NCBI GenBank assembly: GCA_047921075.1
Contig: JBLRWS010000019.1
Location: forward strand, 1-41,861
From: JBLRWS01 sp047921075
Lineage (GTDB): Bacteria > Bacteroidota > Rhodothermia > Balneolales > Balneolaceae
DNA length: 41,861 nucleotides
Reading direction: 5' to 3'
Shown: positions 1-8,307 of the stretch, piece after piece
Layout: each line of letters starts with the position of its first letter
Numbering within the stretch: the first letter of the stretch is position 1
Position numbers and translations under genes: made by a program
Notes under the pieces: model-generated
Told to the model about the DNA's origin: nothing
Seen by the model: the letters and a program-made list of their open reading frames with translations, nothing else
Databases searched by the model: none

Positions 1-1171
1 CTCCCCGGCTTTTCTTTTCCCGAAGCTTTTCGTAACAGTCAAAGAGCTCATCAAAATGCTCCTGAACCGTCACTATTTTTTGCTGTGCTACCCGTGCGCA
101 TTCGCCGGCTAACTTCTCTCTGTCGCGCTCAATCAGTTTTAACAACGATGCAGCCAGCGCCTTGGGGTTTCCGGTTTCGTACACTTCGGAATAGGCGTCA
201 TCTGCAAAATCGACCGCCCCGCCTTTTTGCGGAACAACAAACGGTAAACCGCTGCAAATCGCTTCGGCAACCACAATCCCAAATGTTTCCGCAGCTGAAC
301 CGTGCACAAAATAGTCGCAGCTGGCCATGATATCGGCCAGTTCATCGCGGTTTTTGGTAAAGCCCATCATCTTAAAATGAGGCGTGTTCTTATACCGGAA
401 ACGTATCCAGGGTTCCAGCGGGCCGCTGCCAAAAATAATCAACCCCATGGGCTTCGATTTGCTCGCTTTTTTGAACCCTCTAATAATGGTGCTTACTCTC
501 TTCTCGGGGTGATAGCGGCTCACGGCAATGAGCAGGGTGGCATCTTCATCGAGCCCAAGATCGGCCAGCAGTTTTTTGCGTAACTCAGGGTTTCGCCGTT
601 TTGGTGAGAAAAACGACTTATCAATACCGAATTGAACCGTTCGCGGTTCCTTCAGGCCAAAGTGTTCCACTCGTTGCCGTAACCAATCCCCGCTCACAAT
701 CGTTGTATCGAACTTGTGGCTAACCTTGCGGATGTAGCGCCACCCAAACCCGAAGAGCTTGTCAATGGTATCTAGCTGGAAAAAGGTTTTTAAAAACGTT
801 TGTGGATACACCGCAATGGGATCCTGATGAAAAATAAACGCTTTCACAGCGTCACCCGGCCAGTTACCGGCATAAATACCTCCCGTCCAGCACGACGAAC
901 CCTCCACCACATCCGGCTGTTCCTTATCCAGTGCGGCATGCACTTTCTCTTTGTTGGAAAGCACATAATAATTGGGATCTAAAAAGAGCTTTGGGCCCTT
1001 TATCCAAATGACTTTTCCGCCATTGCGCTCTTCCTCCCGATCTTCATCACCCGGAGCAATCACAACCACCTCGTGGCCATGCCGGCGACCCGCCTCCATC
1101 TTCTGGTTGATATAGGTTTTTACACCTCCCCCTTTGTCCGAATAGAACTCTGCTACATCAACAATTTTCAT
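1..1171 (-). CDS. GT4 family glycosyltransferase (partial, C-terminus cut by window edge)
   Basis: The minus-strand frame opens with ATG at 1171 (MKIVDVAEFYSDKGGGVKTY) and stays open to base 1, giving at least 390 residues. The glycine-rich N-terminal loop (SDKGGGVKTY) and the later HGSAAETFGIVVAEAICSG stretch, which holds the E-x7-E motif, are typical of retaining GT-B enzymes of family GT4. These transfer a sugar from a nucleotide-sugar donor at the cytoplasmic face of the membrane. The visible end (EKLREKKSRG) looks close to a natural C-terminus, so little is probably missing. No clear Shine-Dalgarno is seen. The GT8-like gene lies 57 bases upstream on the same strand, so the two may be co-transcribed. 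Donor and acceptor cannot be read from the sequence; surface polysaccharide or glycolipid synthesis is inferred from the neighbours. Confidence 0.88.
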   Translation of the reverse strand, partial: MKIVDVAEFYSDKGGGVKTYINQKMEAGRRHGHEVVVIAPGDEDREEERNGGKVIWIKGPKLFLDPNYYVLSNKEKVHAALDKEQPDVVEGSSCWTGGIYAGNWPGDAVKAFIFHQDPIAVYPQTFLKTFFQLDTIDKLFGFGWRYIRKVSHKFDTTIVSGDWLRQRVEHFGLKEPRTVQFGIDKSFFSPKRRNPELRKKLLADLGLDEDATLLIAVSRYHPEKRVSTIIRGFKKASKSKPMGLIIFGSGPLEPWIRFRYKNTPHFKMMGFTKNRDELADIMASCDYFVHGSAAETFGIVVAEAICSGLPFVVPQKGGAVDFADDAYSEVYETGNPKALAASLLKLIERDREKLAGECARVAQQKIVTVQEHFDELFDCYEKLREKKSRG

Positions 1172-1228
1172 ACAATCGGATTGATGCAGATGAACAATTT
1201 TTTACAATAGACATGATTCAAAACGATA

Positions 1229-2218
1229 TTATTGCTCCTGCACTTTTTGGTTTCCGCTAATTAAGCTCCACTGTTCCCCAACAAAGGTATCAAAATAAGA
1301 CTTCTGGTGTTTCCACCCAAAGTGAAGGACGTACGGCGTTACCCACATATGGTCGCGGCTTCGCGGCAGTACGGAAAACAAGGTATACAGAGCCTTTCTT
1401 GCTTTATGAGATTGAATACCGCGCAACCCATGGATGAATGGATTGCAATAATACAGGCATTGAACTGATGTAAAATCTGCATCATGCTCTACCATTCCGT
1501 GAATGTAATCGAGCTGTGGACTTTCATAACCATTAAACCAGGGATACACATACAACTGCAGCTTCGACATGGCCATGCCCAGGCTCCATTCGCAGCTTTC
1601 CAGCGTGCGCCCGGCTTCATTTGTCCGGCTAATGAAATGCGTTTCGTCTTGCCGGCTCATGTACTCTTGCGCCAGCTCGTTAACCTGTCGTGTTAGTGCA
1701 GGGTCCGCCGCATACATGATTCCGGTTTGAACCCGGTAGAGGTGAGACAACCCAAATCTACGCAGTGTGCGCTGGCGGCGGCGAAGCAGAATATCCATCA
1801 TTACGCCGGCACTTTTCGGGGCACCGTAAAAAACATCCGCTGAATCCTGCCCCGTAATGGTGTAGCCGTACACCGAGAGTTGCTCCCACAACCGGTCCAT
1901 GGAACGGCAGATGATCATATCCGAATCGAGGTACATATTGCGATCGAACGGCATGTACTCGTGCAGGAAATGCTTAAACCCAACAATCGATCGGTTTTCC
2001 GGCTTTAAGTTGCCCACTGTGTGGAAAAGATCATCAAATCCCCACTGCGTCACTTTTTCCCGATGCTCCTCACTGCAAAACAGCGCAATGGGCCGCTCGG
2101 TGTCGTGCCTGCGAATCGTGGTTGCCGAAACAATGGCATCCCTCAGATACTTATCTTTCCCGTAACTGGTGTAGACGTACCCTTCCACAACGTTTTTATC
2201 AGAATCCTTTGTATTCAC
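1229..2218 (-). CDS. GT8-like nucleotide-sugar glycosyltransferase
   Basis: This 329-residue protein begins VEGYVYTSYGKDKYLRDAIV, the nucleotide-binding opening of GT-A fold enzymes. It carries NMYLDSDMIICR at about residues 94-105, whose DSD is the DxD motif that holds the divalent metal and nucleotide sugar in GT8 and related families. A later block (HRVQTGIM-like region and CEWSLGMAMSKL) fits the acceptor side. There is no signal peptide or membrane segment, so it is probably cytoplasmic. It is divergent from the Wzi-like gene at 2393 and upstream of a GT4 gene on the same strand, which suggests a role in cell-surface glycan synthesis. The sugar used is unknown. Assignment to GT8 rather than another GT-A family is a judgement from motif layout. 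Confidence 0.72.
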   Translation of the reverse strand: MNTKDSDKNVVEGYVYTSYGKDKYLRDAIVSATTIRRHDTERPIALFCSEEHREKVTQWGFDDLFHTVGNLKPENRSIVGFKHFLHEYMPFDRNMYLDSDMIICRSMDRLWEQLSVYGYTITGQDSADVFYGAPKSAGVMMDILLRRRQRTLRRFGLSHLYRVQTGIMYAADPALTRQVNELAQEYMSRQDETHFISRTNEAGRTLESCEWSLGMAMSKLQLYVYPWFNGYESPQLDYIHGMVEHDADFTSVQCLYYCNPFIHGLRGIQSHKARKALYTLFSVLPRSRDHMWVTPYVLHFGWKHQKSYFDTFVGEQWSLISGNQKVQEQ

Positions 2219-2392
2219 CAGAATTATCTGCGTTTAAGACCATAGCTCTCAAAATTATCGGTTCTGGAAACAACGAACAAATGCAGTTCACATCTTTCGA
2301 TTTGGCGGGACAGGAGTTTCAAACATTTCGTTTGTGTTTTTGGGATCGGTAGCCGCATCTTAGCATCTCTGTTTTTGCACAATTCACACTCT

Positions 2393-3865
2393 ATGAAACA
2401 ACCTCTACTGTTCTTCCTAAGCCTGTTCATTTTTATTGCCATCCAGCAACCCTCTGCCCTGGCACAACTGCGCGATATACCGGTAGAGGTTTCGGGATCG
2501 TTTTCGGTGCTTGGCAGCGGTACCGAAACCCCCTTCTGGCATTACGCACAAACGAACGGTGTCGTCTCTCCCGAGAGCAGCGTGCACCAAATCGGTTCTA
2601 TTCGTGCCGTGGTTCCGTTTCAACATCCCGGTGATAGGTTCGACCTGAGCTTCGGCGCAGAATTCACCACGCGGCTTTCCGATGCCAGCAATACAGCCCA
2701 CTTTCAACAGCTTTTTGGTCGCGCCCGGCTGGGCAAATTCATCCTATCTGCCGGCCGCTTTCACGAAACCATCGGGTGGGGACCCGGGCTCGACCCGCTC
2801 ACCTCCGGCTCTATGATGGTGAGCAACCACGCAACACCCATCCCAAAAATCAGTTTGCAAACCGATGGCTTTATTGATGTGCCGTGGACCGGCGGTGTGG
2901 TCTCGTTTCAAGGCCGATACTCCGACGGAAAACTGGAGAATGACCGTTTTGTAAGCTCACCTCGTCTTCATCAAAAATCGGCTTATCTGAAATTTACAGT
3001 CGGTCAGATTTCCGCCGTTGCCGGTTTTATACACAATGTGGTTTGGGCCGGCGAAGATGAACAACGCGGCCGGCTGCCCCGAGGTTTCGGCGATTATCTG
3101 GATGTGGTTTTTGGGAACAGTGCCGATCCCGCCAGCGGAGCCACATCTTCCGAAATGAGAAACAAACTCGGCAACACTGTAGCCGCCTATGATGGCGGTT
3201 TGATGATTGGATACGGCGGGTGGCGATTTACCGGTTACCGGCAAATTTACCTTGAGGATACCGTTTCGCTTGCACTGCGCAGTTTTTGGGATGGGCTGTA
3301 CGGCCTGGGCGCTCGCCGTCAGAATGGCATCGGAATTATAAACGGGGTTGTGTATGAATTTATCAATACCATCCGGCAGGATTCTCAGGCCGATTACCCG
3401 CGTGGGCGTGCCAATTATTATGGACACTCGGTATACCGCAGCGGCTGGACCTACCACGGCAATGTTTTGGGGAACCCCCTGCTTACCTTCGATCGTGACA
3501 CAGACCGCATGAGTAACAATATGATCATTGCGCATCATGTGGGTGTGGATGGGAACATCAGCCAGCGCCTCACCTACCGTGCCATGAGTACCTACACGCG
3601 CAATTATGGTGTCTGTTCCGATCAGATCATTACAGGCCGGTGCTTCATCAATTCTGAGCGACCGGCACCCGAAAATCTGGAAACACGGCCGCGCAGCGAA
3701 CTACGGGAAGATCAGGTATCGCTTCTGTTTGAGGGGTCGTATCTGCTGCTGAAACAGCAACAGGTTCATATTATCAGCTCCGTTGCCATCGATACAGGAC
3801 GCTTTTTGGGAAATCGCACCGGATTTATGCTCGGCGTGCGGCTGAACGACCTGATGAGTTTGTAG
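2393..3865 (+). CDS. Wzi-like capsule assembly outer membrane protein
   Basis: The 490-residue product starts MKQPLLFFLSLFIFIAIQQP and ends its signal peptide near SALAQ. The rest is rich in alternating polar and aromatic strands typical of an outer membrane beta-barrel. The stretch around residues 115-160 (AGRFHETIGWGPGLDPLTSG, then SNHATPIPKISL) matches the conserved core of the capsule-assembly Wzi family found in Bacteroidota. E. coli Wzi is of similar size and helps anchor capsule at the surface. ATG at 2393 is chosen over an in-frame TTG 18 bases upstream because it puts the signal peptide at the true N-terminus. It is divergent from the GT8-like gene, leaving about 175 bases that must hold both promoters; I could not place a convincing promoter there. 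No wza/wzb/wzc export genes are in view. Confidence 0.78.
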   Translation: MKQPLLFFLSLFIFIAIQQPSALAQLRDIPVEVSGSFSVLGSGTETPFWHYAQTNGVVSPESSVHQIGSIRAVVPFQHPGDRFDLSFGAEFTTRLSDASNTAHFQQLFGRARLGKFILSAGRFHETIGWGPGLDPLTSGSMMVSNHATPIPKISLQTDGFIDVPWTGGVVSFQGRYSDGKLENDRFVSSPRLHQKSAYLKFTVGQISAVAGFIHNVVWAGEDEQRGRLPRGFGDYLDVVFGNSADPASGATSSEMRNKLGNTVAAYDGGLMIGYGGWRFTGYRQIYLEDTVSLALRSFWDGLYGLGARRQNGIGIINGVVYEFINTIRQDSQADYPRGRANYYGHSVYRSGWTYHGNVLGNPLLTFDRDTDRMSNNMIIAHHVGVDGNISQRLTYRAMSTYTRNYGVCSDQIITGRCFINSERPAPENLETRPRSELREDQVSLLFEGSYLLLKQQQVHIISSVAIDTGRFLGNRTGFMLGVRLNDLMSL

Positions 3866-3957
3866 TATGAGAATATACAAGCCACCATTCCGTTTCAATT
3901 TTTGATAACAGCCAAATTCCTTATTTTCATCCAACTCATTAATTCCGGAGCAGACCT

Positions 3958-4446
3958 GTGACATACAAGAAAAAATCGATGCGGCTGCTGGGCATCATCT
4001 TTGTATCGGTAGCCATCCTACTCTCAACGCATCTCGGCGAATTTTGGCCGTTTAGCATCTATCCCATGTTTTCGCAAGCGGGGCGGCAGTGGGATCGCGC
4101 CCTGGTCCGCGATGTAACCGATGTGCCGCATGAGGAGATCTGGCGAATCGTACATCGCAGAGACGAACTGCCGGGGGGAGTATTTGCCATAGATGAGGTG
4201 AACTTAAATACCAACGATGTTGCCAATTATCAGGAAAAAGTGGAGGTGTGGGACCGCCGCATGGTAAATGGTATGCGCCATCTGTTTCGCACACAACTGC
4301 CGGAACGCGATCTTCTGTTGATGAAAGTGAACGGGAACTTTACCGAGGCGCGCGATTCGGTCATCATTACCTACTCTCCGTTTATGCTGATGACGCAAGA
4401 TACCACCATCTTTAACAGCGATCTTGACATTGACGTCCGCCTCTGA
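3958..4446 (+). CDS. Membrane-anchored protein of unknown function, coupled to HTTM-like gene
   Basis: This 162-residue product starts with GTG at 3958, preceded by GGAG at 3947-3950, a good ribosome binding site spacing. An ATG at residue 8 is the alternative start. Residues 9-25 (RLLGIIFVSVAILLSTHLG) form one hydrophobic segment, so the remainder is probably on the outside. After it comes EFWPFSIYPMFSQAGRQWDR, a phrase I associate with small proteins encoded next to HTTM-type membrane proteins. The rest is a soluble region of about 120 residues with no motif I recognise. Its TGA overlaps the ATG of the next gene by one base, so the two are translationally coupled and probably act together. 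The function is unknown. Confidence 0.72.
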   Translation: MTYKKKSMRLLGIIFVSVAILLSTHLGEFWPFSIYPMFSQAGRQWDRALVRDVTDVPHEEIWRIVHRRDELPGGVFAIDEVNLNTNDVANYQEKVEVWDRRMVNGMRHLFRTQLPERDLLLMKVNGNFTEARDSVIITYSPFMLMTQDTTIFNSDLDIDVRL

Positions 4447-5396
4447 TGAAAAATTTCCTTTCCAATTTACGCGACAATCTCTACCGCCCCGATCATAACG
4501 AGACCACCGGCGAGGTGATCTTTTATCGAATTTTCGAATTCTTCATCGGGTATTTTGTGATTTGGCACGCCTGGGTATGGGGAGTGTATATACCCAATCT
4601 CGGCGAGGTGATGCTTCCGCTGGGCATCGCCAATTACATCGATATCTCCTTCATGTTTAACCACTGGATGGGAATCGGGAATGCCGTTTTGATGACGGCC
4701 GCTGTTCTGGTTGGGTTTTTTGGACGCGGAAAGTACGCCTACACCATCGCCATTATCCTTTTCCATTTTCACTACGCTGCACGCTTCTCTCAGGGTGAAA
4801 TTTCGCACGGCTCTAATATGGTGGGCGCCGCTCTGTTCTCTTTTGCCATGGCTCATCTGTTCTTTGATGAAGCCGATAAACGACGAAAATTTACGCTCGG
4901 AACCCTCATCTTCTTTATCGGCCTTGGCTACGTAACCGCCGCCTTCAGTAAAATGATCGGCACCGGCCTCACTTGGGTCGACGGCCGCCATATGTGGCTC
5001 TGGCTGGGCGAACGAAGCACCGATGTGCTCTCTCAACACGGAGAATTTCAGTTCAATATTTTGCAGGAGTATATGCTGCAATTCCGCTGGCTGGCTACCA
5101 TCATCTTAACCTATGGCCTCATTGTGGAATTTCTCGGATGGATGTTCTGGTACAATAAGTTACGGCCCTACGCGGCTACGCTTCTCATCAGTATGCACAT
5201 CGGCATTTTAATTACGATGAACATCAACTTCCCAAAATATGTATACATTATGGTACTGCTTGGGTATAAGTGGCATTTCATCATCGACTACTTCCTTGAA
5301 AAGTACAAAGGGAGTCGCCTCACCCGCTTTTTAGAAGCCCGCTTTAGCCCCGCGCACCCCGATAAAGTGCCCATAGAGGAAACTCACCCGGCCTGA
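4446..5396 (+). CDS. HTTM-like polytopic membrane protein (vitamin K-dependent carboxylase-like family)
   Basis: This 316-residue protein has about seven hydrophobic segments. Examples are FFIGYFVIWHAWVWGVYI (about 33-50), GNAVLMTAAVLVGFFG (about 78-93), FTLGTLIFFIGLGYV (about 148-162) and YVYIMVLLGY (about 267-276). It carries a conserved-looking FHFHYAARFSQGEISHGSNM loop near residues 106-125. The layout (paired aromatics, HG-N in the loop, YRIFEF start) resembles HTTM-domain proteins, bacterial relatives of vitamin K-dependent gamma-carboxylase. The actual reaction of most bacterial members is unknown. It is coupled to the upstream 162-residue membrane-anchored protein. It ends 15 bases before the convergent gene at 5412. 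Family assignment is moderate; a DoxX-type membrane protein is the main alternative. Confidence 0.6.
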   Translation: MKNFLSNLRDNLYRPDHNETTGEVIFYRIFEFFIGYFVIWHAWVWGVYIPNLGEVMLPLGIANYIDISFMFNHWMGIGNAVLMTAAVLVGFFGRGKYAYTIAIILFHFHYAARFSQGEISHGSNMVGAALFSFAMAHLFFDEADKRRKFTLGTLIFFIGLGYVTAAFSKMIGTGLTWVDGRHMWLWLGERSTDVLSQHGEFQFNILQEYMLQFRWLATIILTYGLIVEFLGWMFWYNKLRPYAATLLISMHIGILITMNINFPKYVYIMVLLGYKWHFIIDYFLEKYKGSRLTRFLEARFSPAHPDKVPIEETHPA

Positions 5397-5411
5397 CCGA
5401 CATCGGTAAAA

Positions 5412-6410
5412 TCACCGTAAAATAGTTTGATCGGCACTTTCCGAATCCTCGTCGGGCAGGCTGTCATCGGGAATTTCTACATCCGTTTTCTCTTTCAATG
5501 CTGCGCTAAAGGCGAAGAGGCTTACGTTTAAGACTTTGTTGATGACCGTGCGCGCGACCATCAATCCCGCGATGGCCGACTCCGATACCATTAACCCCTC
5601 GGCCATCCCGATGCTCAGCCCCACATAAATCAAATCGCGATTGGGCAACAGCGGTATCCGGCTCAGGATAATTTCAACCGAGAGAAGCGTAAACCATACG
5701 TAGAGCGGCGTTTCCGGAATTACGATGTAGTACATGTACACGATTAAAAAAAGGACCGCAATCAGCCGCAACATGTGAATTACAAAGATCTTGTACGCAC
5801 TCCGAAGTGGCATAAAAATCATTTTTTTGCGAAATGCCACCACCAGAAAAACGATCAGCACTACAAGAAATACACCGCCCCAAATGGCATTCGCAGAGCC
5901 ATCAAACAGATCGTTTAGCAGGCGAATCTGGCCCGTGAAGAAAAAGACAGAGACCAGGCCAAACGCCACCAGTGTAGAGGCCACCGAAGAGATGATGTTG
6001 TTATCCTTGATCACCCTGGCGATATCCATCTTCTCGTACGGCACGTTCTTCTGCGCCCATAAAAAGAAATAGACTTCGCCCGAATAGCCTACCACATCCT
6101 TGTTGTAAATGCTTTTGAGAAGGAACACCGGAATAGATTTTACGGCGTTGAAGGCCCAGGTAATTCGATAAATAATCACCTCAAAAAAGGGGAGCTGAAA
6201 ATAGAGAATAGCAGCAATTATGTAGAAGAGTGGCTGCGTGGGTAAAGACCCCACAAGATTTCCCCAACCGATTTGGGTAAGCTCATAAATAAGCCACACA
6301 AACACTCCGGTATTGACCAACCGACGAGTCCAGCGCCCGGTTGATTTGCCCGCTTCGCTCTCGAAAAACCTTTTTAGTTGAAGCCGCAGATATCTATATT
6401 TTGCCTGCAA
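5412..6410 (-). CDS. Polytopic membrane protein, possibly LPG synthase/flippase-like (UPF0104)
   Basis: This is a 332-residue integral membrane protein with about seven to eight hydrophobic stretches, for instance LFYIIAAILYFQLPFFEVII, IWGGVFLVVLIVFLVVAF and LRLIAVLFLIVYMYYIVI. A late amphipathic block (RIPLLPNRDLIYVGLSIGMA, then a run ending VARTVINKVLNV) and an acidic tail (DDSLPDEDSESADQ) follow. The pattern of a late LP-rich loop followed by a small-residue helix recalls the lysylphosphatidylglycerol synthase transmembrane/YbhN (UPF0104) group, often found beside glycosyltransferases. That is a weak resemblance, and lipid flipping is inference only. The only available start near the N-terminus is TTG at 6410 and no clear ribosome binding site precedes it, so the start is uncertain. 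It is divergent from the GT4 gene at 6500. Confidence 0.6.
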   Translation of the reverse strand: MQAKYRYLRLQLKRFFESEAGKSTGRWTRRLVNTGVFVWLIYELTQIGWGNLVGSLPTQPLFYIIAAILYFQLPFFEVIIYRITWAFNAVKSIPVFLLKSIYNKDVVGYSGEVYFFLWAQKNVPYEKMDIARVIKDNNIISSVASTLVAFGLVSVFFFTGQIRLLNDLFDGSANAIWGGVFLVVLIVFLVVAFRKKMIFMPLRSAYKIFVIHMLRLIAVLFLIVYMYYIVIPETPLYVWFTLLSVEIILSRIPLLPNRDLIYVGLSIGMAEGLMVSESAIAGLMVARTVINKVLNVSLFAFSAALKEKTDVEIPDDSLPDEDSESADQTILR

Positions 6411-6499
6411 TACACTGGAGTTTTAGCCTTTTAAAACAATCAAATATAAGGCATTCTGGCGGATTAGTTTACCCGCAAATATCAACCATCCTGTTCCCT

Positions 6500-7666
6500 A
6501 TGCGCCTGCTCTTAATTACACAAGATTTTCCACCCGATTTTGGCGGTATCCAAACCTACTGTTACGAATATGCCAAACGCCTGGGCAGCCGATGCAGCGA
6601 TTTTGCACTGGTGTGCCCCGACAAACCCGATGCGGCCGACGTGGACAAGGAGTTTGATTTTCCGGTGTACCGCATTCCCATCTCGAACAATGCGAACATT
6701 GTTTTTCCACTTTTTAAGAAGCTCGAGCCAATTATCCGGCGGCATCAAACAGAGGTTACGTTCCATGCGCAGTGGCAAACCACCCGCCCGGCCACCATCT
6801 TGCGAGACAGGGGGCTGCTCAAGGCCGTATATTGCGCCGCTCACGGCCGTGAACTCATTTTCAATCCCTATGCCAAGGTTCCCCTACTCGGGCCGTTCTA
6901 CAACTATGTACGGCGGTACGCTCTTCGGCATGTAGATCATCACTTTCCGGTTAGCCACTATAACTCTGAACGGCTGGGTATGCTTGGCGTTGACCAAGAG
7001 GATCGAACGGTGCATGTAAACGGAACCGATCCATCCGTCTTTTTCCCTCAAGATGCTGAAGAGATCAAAAATAAGCTCGGGTTACAAGGGAAAAAGGTCA
7101 TTCTAACCGTCACCCGTGTCATCTATCGTAAAGGTGTCGATTTTGTAATTCGCGCCCTTGCCAGACTCAAGGAGCAGATGGCGGATGTGGTGTATGTAGT
7201 GATTGGAGACGGCCCCTACATGGATACCTGCAAACAGTTGGCTGTGGAGCTTGGAGTGCAGGATCAGGTACTGTTTTTAGGCAAGCTGCCGTACGATACG
7301 CTCAATAAATATTACAACATGAGTGATCTGTTTATCATGGTCCCGCGATCCAATGAAACGGAATTCGAGGGCTACGGCATTGTCTACCTGGAAGCCAATG
7401 CGTGCAAAAAACCGGTGATCGGCAGCCGTTCGGGCGGCATTGCAAGCGCCGTGCTGGAGGGGGAAACGGGCCTGCTGGTCGACGAGGATGATGTGGATGA
7501 ACTGGCCGATAAAATCGAAACCATCCTTACCGATCCGGAACGTGCTGCCGAACTTGGAGAGAAAGGATACCAACGCGTGCTTGATGACGTGAACTGGGAC
7601 GCCCTCACTGAAAGCCTGTATGGCCACTTTGAACATCACCTAAAGAGCAGATCGAAAGCCGAATAG
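6500..7666 (+). CDS. GT4 family glycosyltransferase
   Basis: The product of 388 residues starts MRLLLITQDFPPDFGGIQTY, the standard GT4 opening with a GG loop. The frame is open further upstream, but that part lacks family similarity and lies in the divergent promoter region, so ATG at 6500 is preferred. The donor-binding half contains ILTVTRVIYRKGVDFVIRAL (about residues 195-214), VVIGDGPYM, and the E-x7-E motif in EFEGYGIVYLEANACKKP near residues 282-300. These residues bind the nucleotide sugar in retaining GT-B enzymes such as PimB and WbaZ-type mannosyltransferases. There is no signal peptide. It sits next to a possible lipid-handling membrane protein, so transfer onto a lipid-linked acceptor is plausible but not shown. 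Confidence 0.9.
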   Translation: MRLLLITQDFPPDFGGIQTYCYEYAKRLGSRCSDFALVCPDKPDAADVDKEFDFPVYRIPISNNANIVFPLFKKLEPIIRRHQTEVTFHAQWQTTRPATILRDRGLLKAVYCAAHGRELIFNPYAKVPLLGPFYNYVRRYALRHVDHHFPVSHYNSERLGMLGVDQEDRTVHVNGTDPSVFFPQDAEEIKNKLGLQGKKVILTVTRVIYRKGVDFVIRALARLKEQMADVVYVVIGDGPYMDTCKQLAVELGVQDQVLFLGKLPYDTLNKYYNMSDLFIMVPRSNETEFEGYGIVYLEANACKKPVIGSRSGGIASAVLEGETGLLVDEDDVDELADKIETILTDPERAAELGEKGYQRVLDDVNWDALTESLYGHFEHHLKSRSKAE

Positions 7667-7725
7667 CCGACGGCTAACCGTCCGGCCAAACCGGATGCAA
7701 CTCACCCAAAGAGAGATCCGGCAGC

Positions 7726-8307
7726 CTACGAGCGGGCCGCGCGCTGCTCAAGATTATTCATCAATGCATCGAACCCTCTGCGGCGGATAATGCTTTGAAA
7801 CTGCCGCTGATACGACACGGCCGTCGATACCTCATCAATGTACATATCCGTGATCACCCAGTCTCCGTTGCGATACTCCATGTCATAGTTCACAGGGGTA
7901 CGAACATTATCGAGCTGCGCGGTGGTTTTCACTATTGCCGTGCTTCCATTTACATCAATCTCGTTATACACTACCTCTGCGCGGTAAATATCGAGGCGAT
8001 TTAGCGATTGATCGCGGATGATGGTCGAAAACAGCTCTACAAACCGTTCTCTCTCTTCGGACGAAATTTCGCTGTAGGTATCGCCGAGTGCAAACTGCGC
8101 CATGCTCCGAAAATCAATTACTCCGTTGATGATTTCTTTTAATTCATCACGCTGCTCTTGTGTGTATTCGCTCCCTTTCGGGCCAAGAAGCTCTTTAATC
8201 TCTTGGTCACGCGCATCGAGCATATCGCGAATATCATCCCCATTTTGAGCAACAATGGTTGTTACACTTAACAGCGAAAGAATTGTAAAAAGTGTGAGTC
8301 GTCTCAT
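7726..8307 (-). CDS. mlaC: MlaC-family periplasmic phospholipid-binding protein
   Basis: This 193-residue product has a signal peptide (MRRLTLFTILSLLSVTTIVA, then Q). It follows the MlaC/Ttg2D family plan: DFRSMAQFALGD near residues 72-83, then SSEERERFVELFSTIIRD, then a beta half with AIVKTTAQLD and NGDWVITDMYIDEVS near residues 147-161. MlaC shuttles phospholipids through the periplasm between the outer membrane and the MlaFEDB inner membrane complex. Its ATG abuts the TAA of the TolC-family gene upstream with no spacer, so the two are co-transcribed and coupled. No mlaE, mlaF or mlaD is in view; here the partner seems to be an outer membrane channel. Length is normal for the family. Confidence 0.85.
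   Translation of the reverse strand: MRRLTLFTILSLLSVTTIVAQNGDDIRDMLDARDQEIKELLGPKGSEYTQEQRDELKEIINGVIDFRSMAQFALGDTYSEISSEERERFVELFSTIIRDQSLNRLDIYRAEVVYNEIDVNGSTAIVKTTAQLDNVRTPVNYDMEYRNGDWVITDMYIDEVSTAVSYQRQFQSIIRRRGFDALMNNLEQRAARS

Noticed and set aside
2957..3538. 193-codon minus-strand open frame opposite the Wzi-like gene
   Set aside because: The Wzi-like frame carries the signal peptide and family core; the opposite frame has neither.
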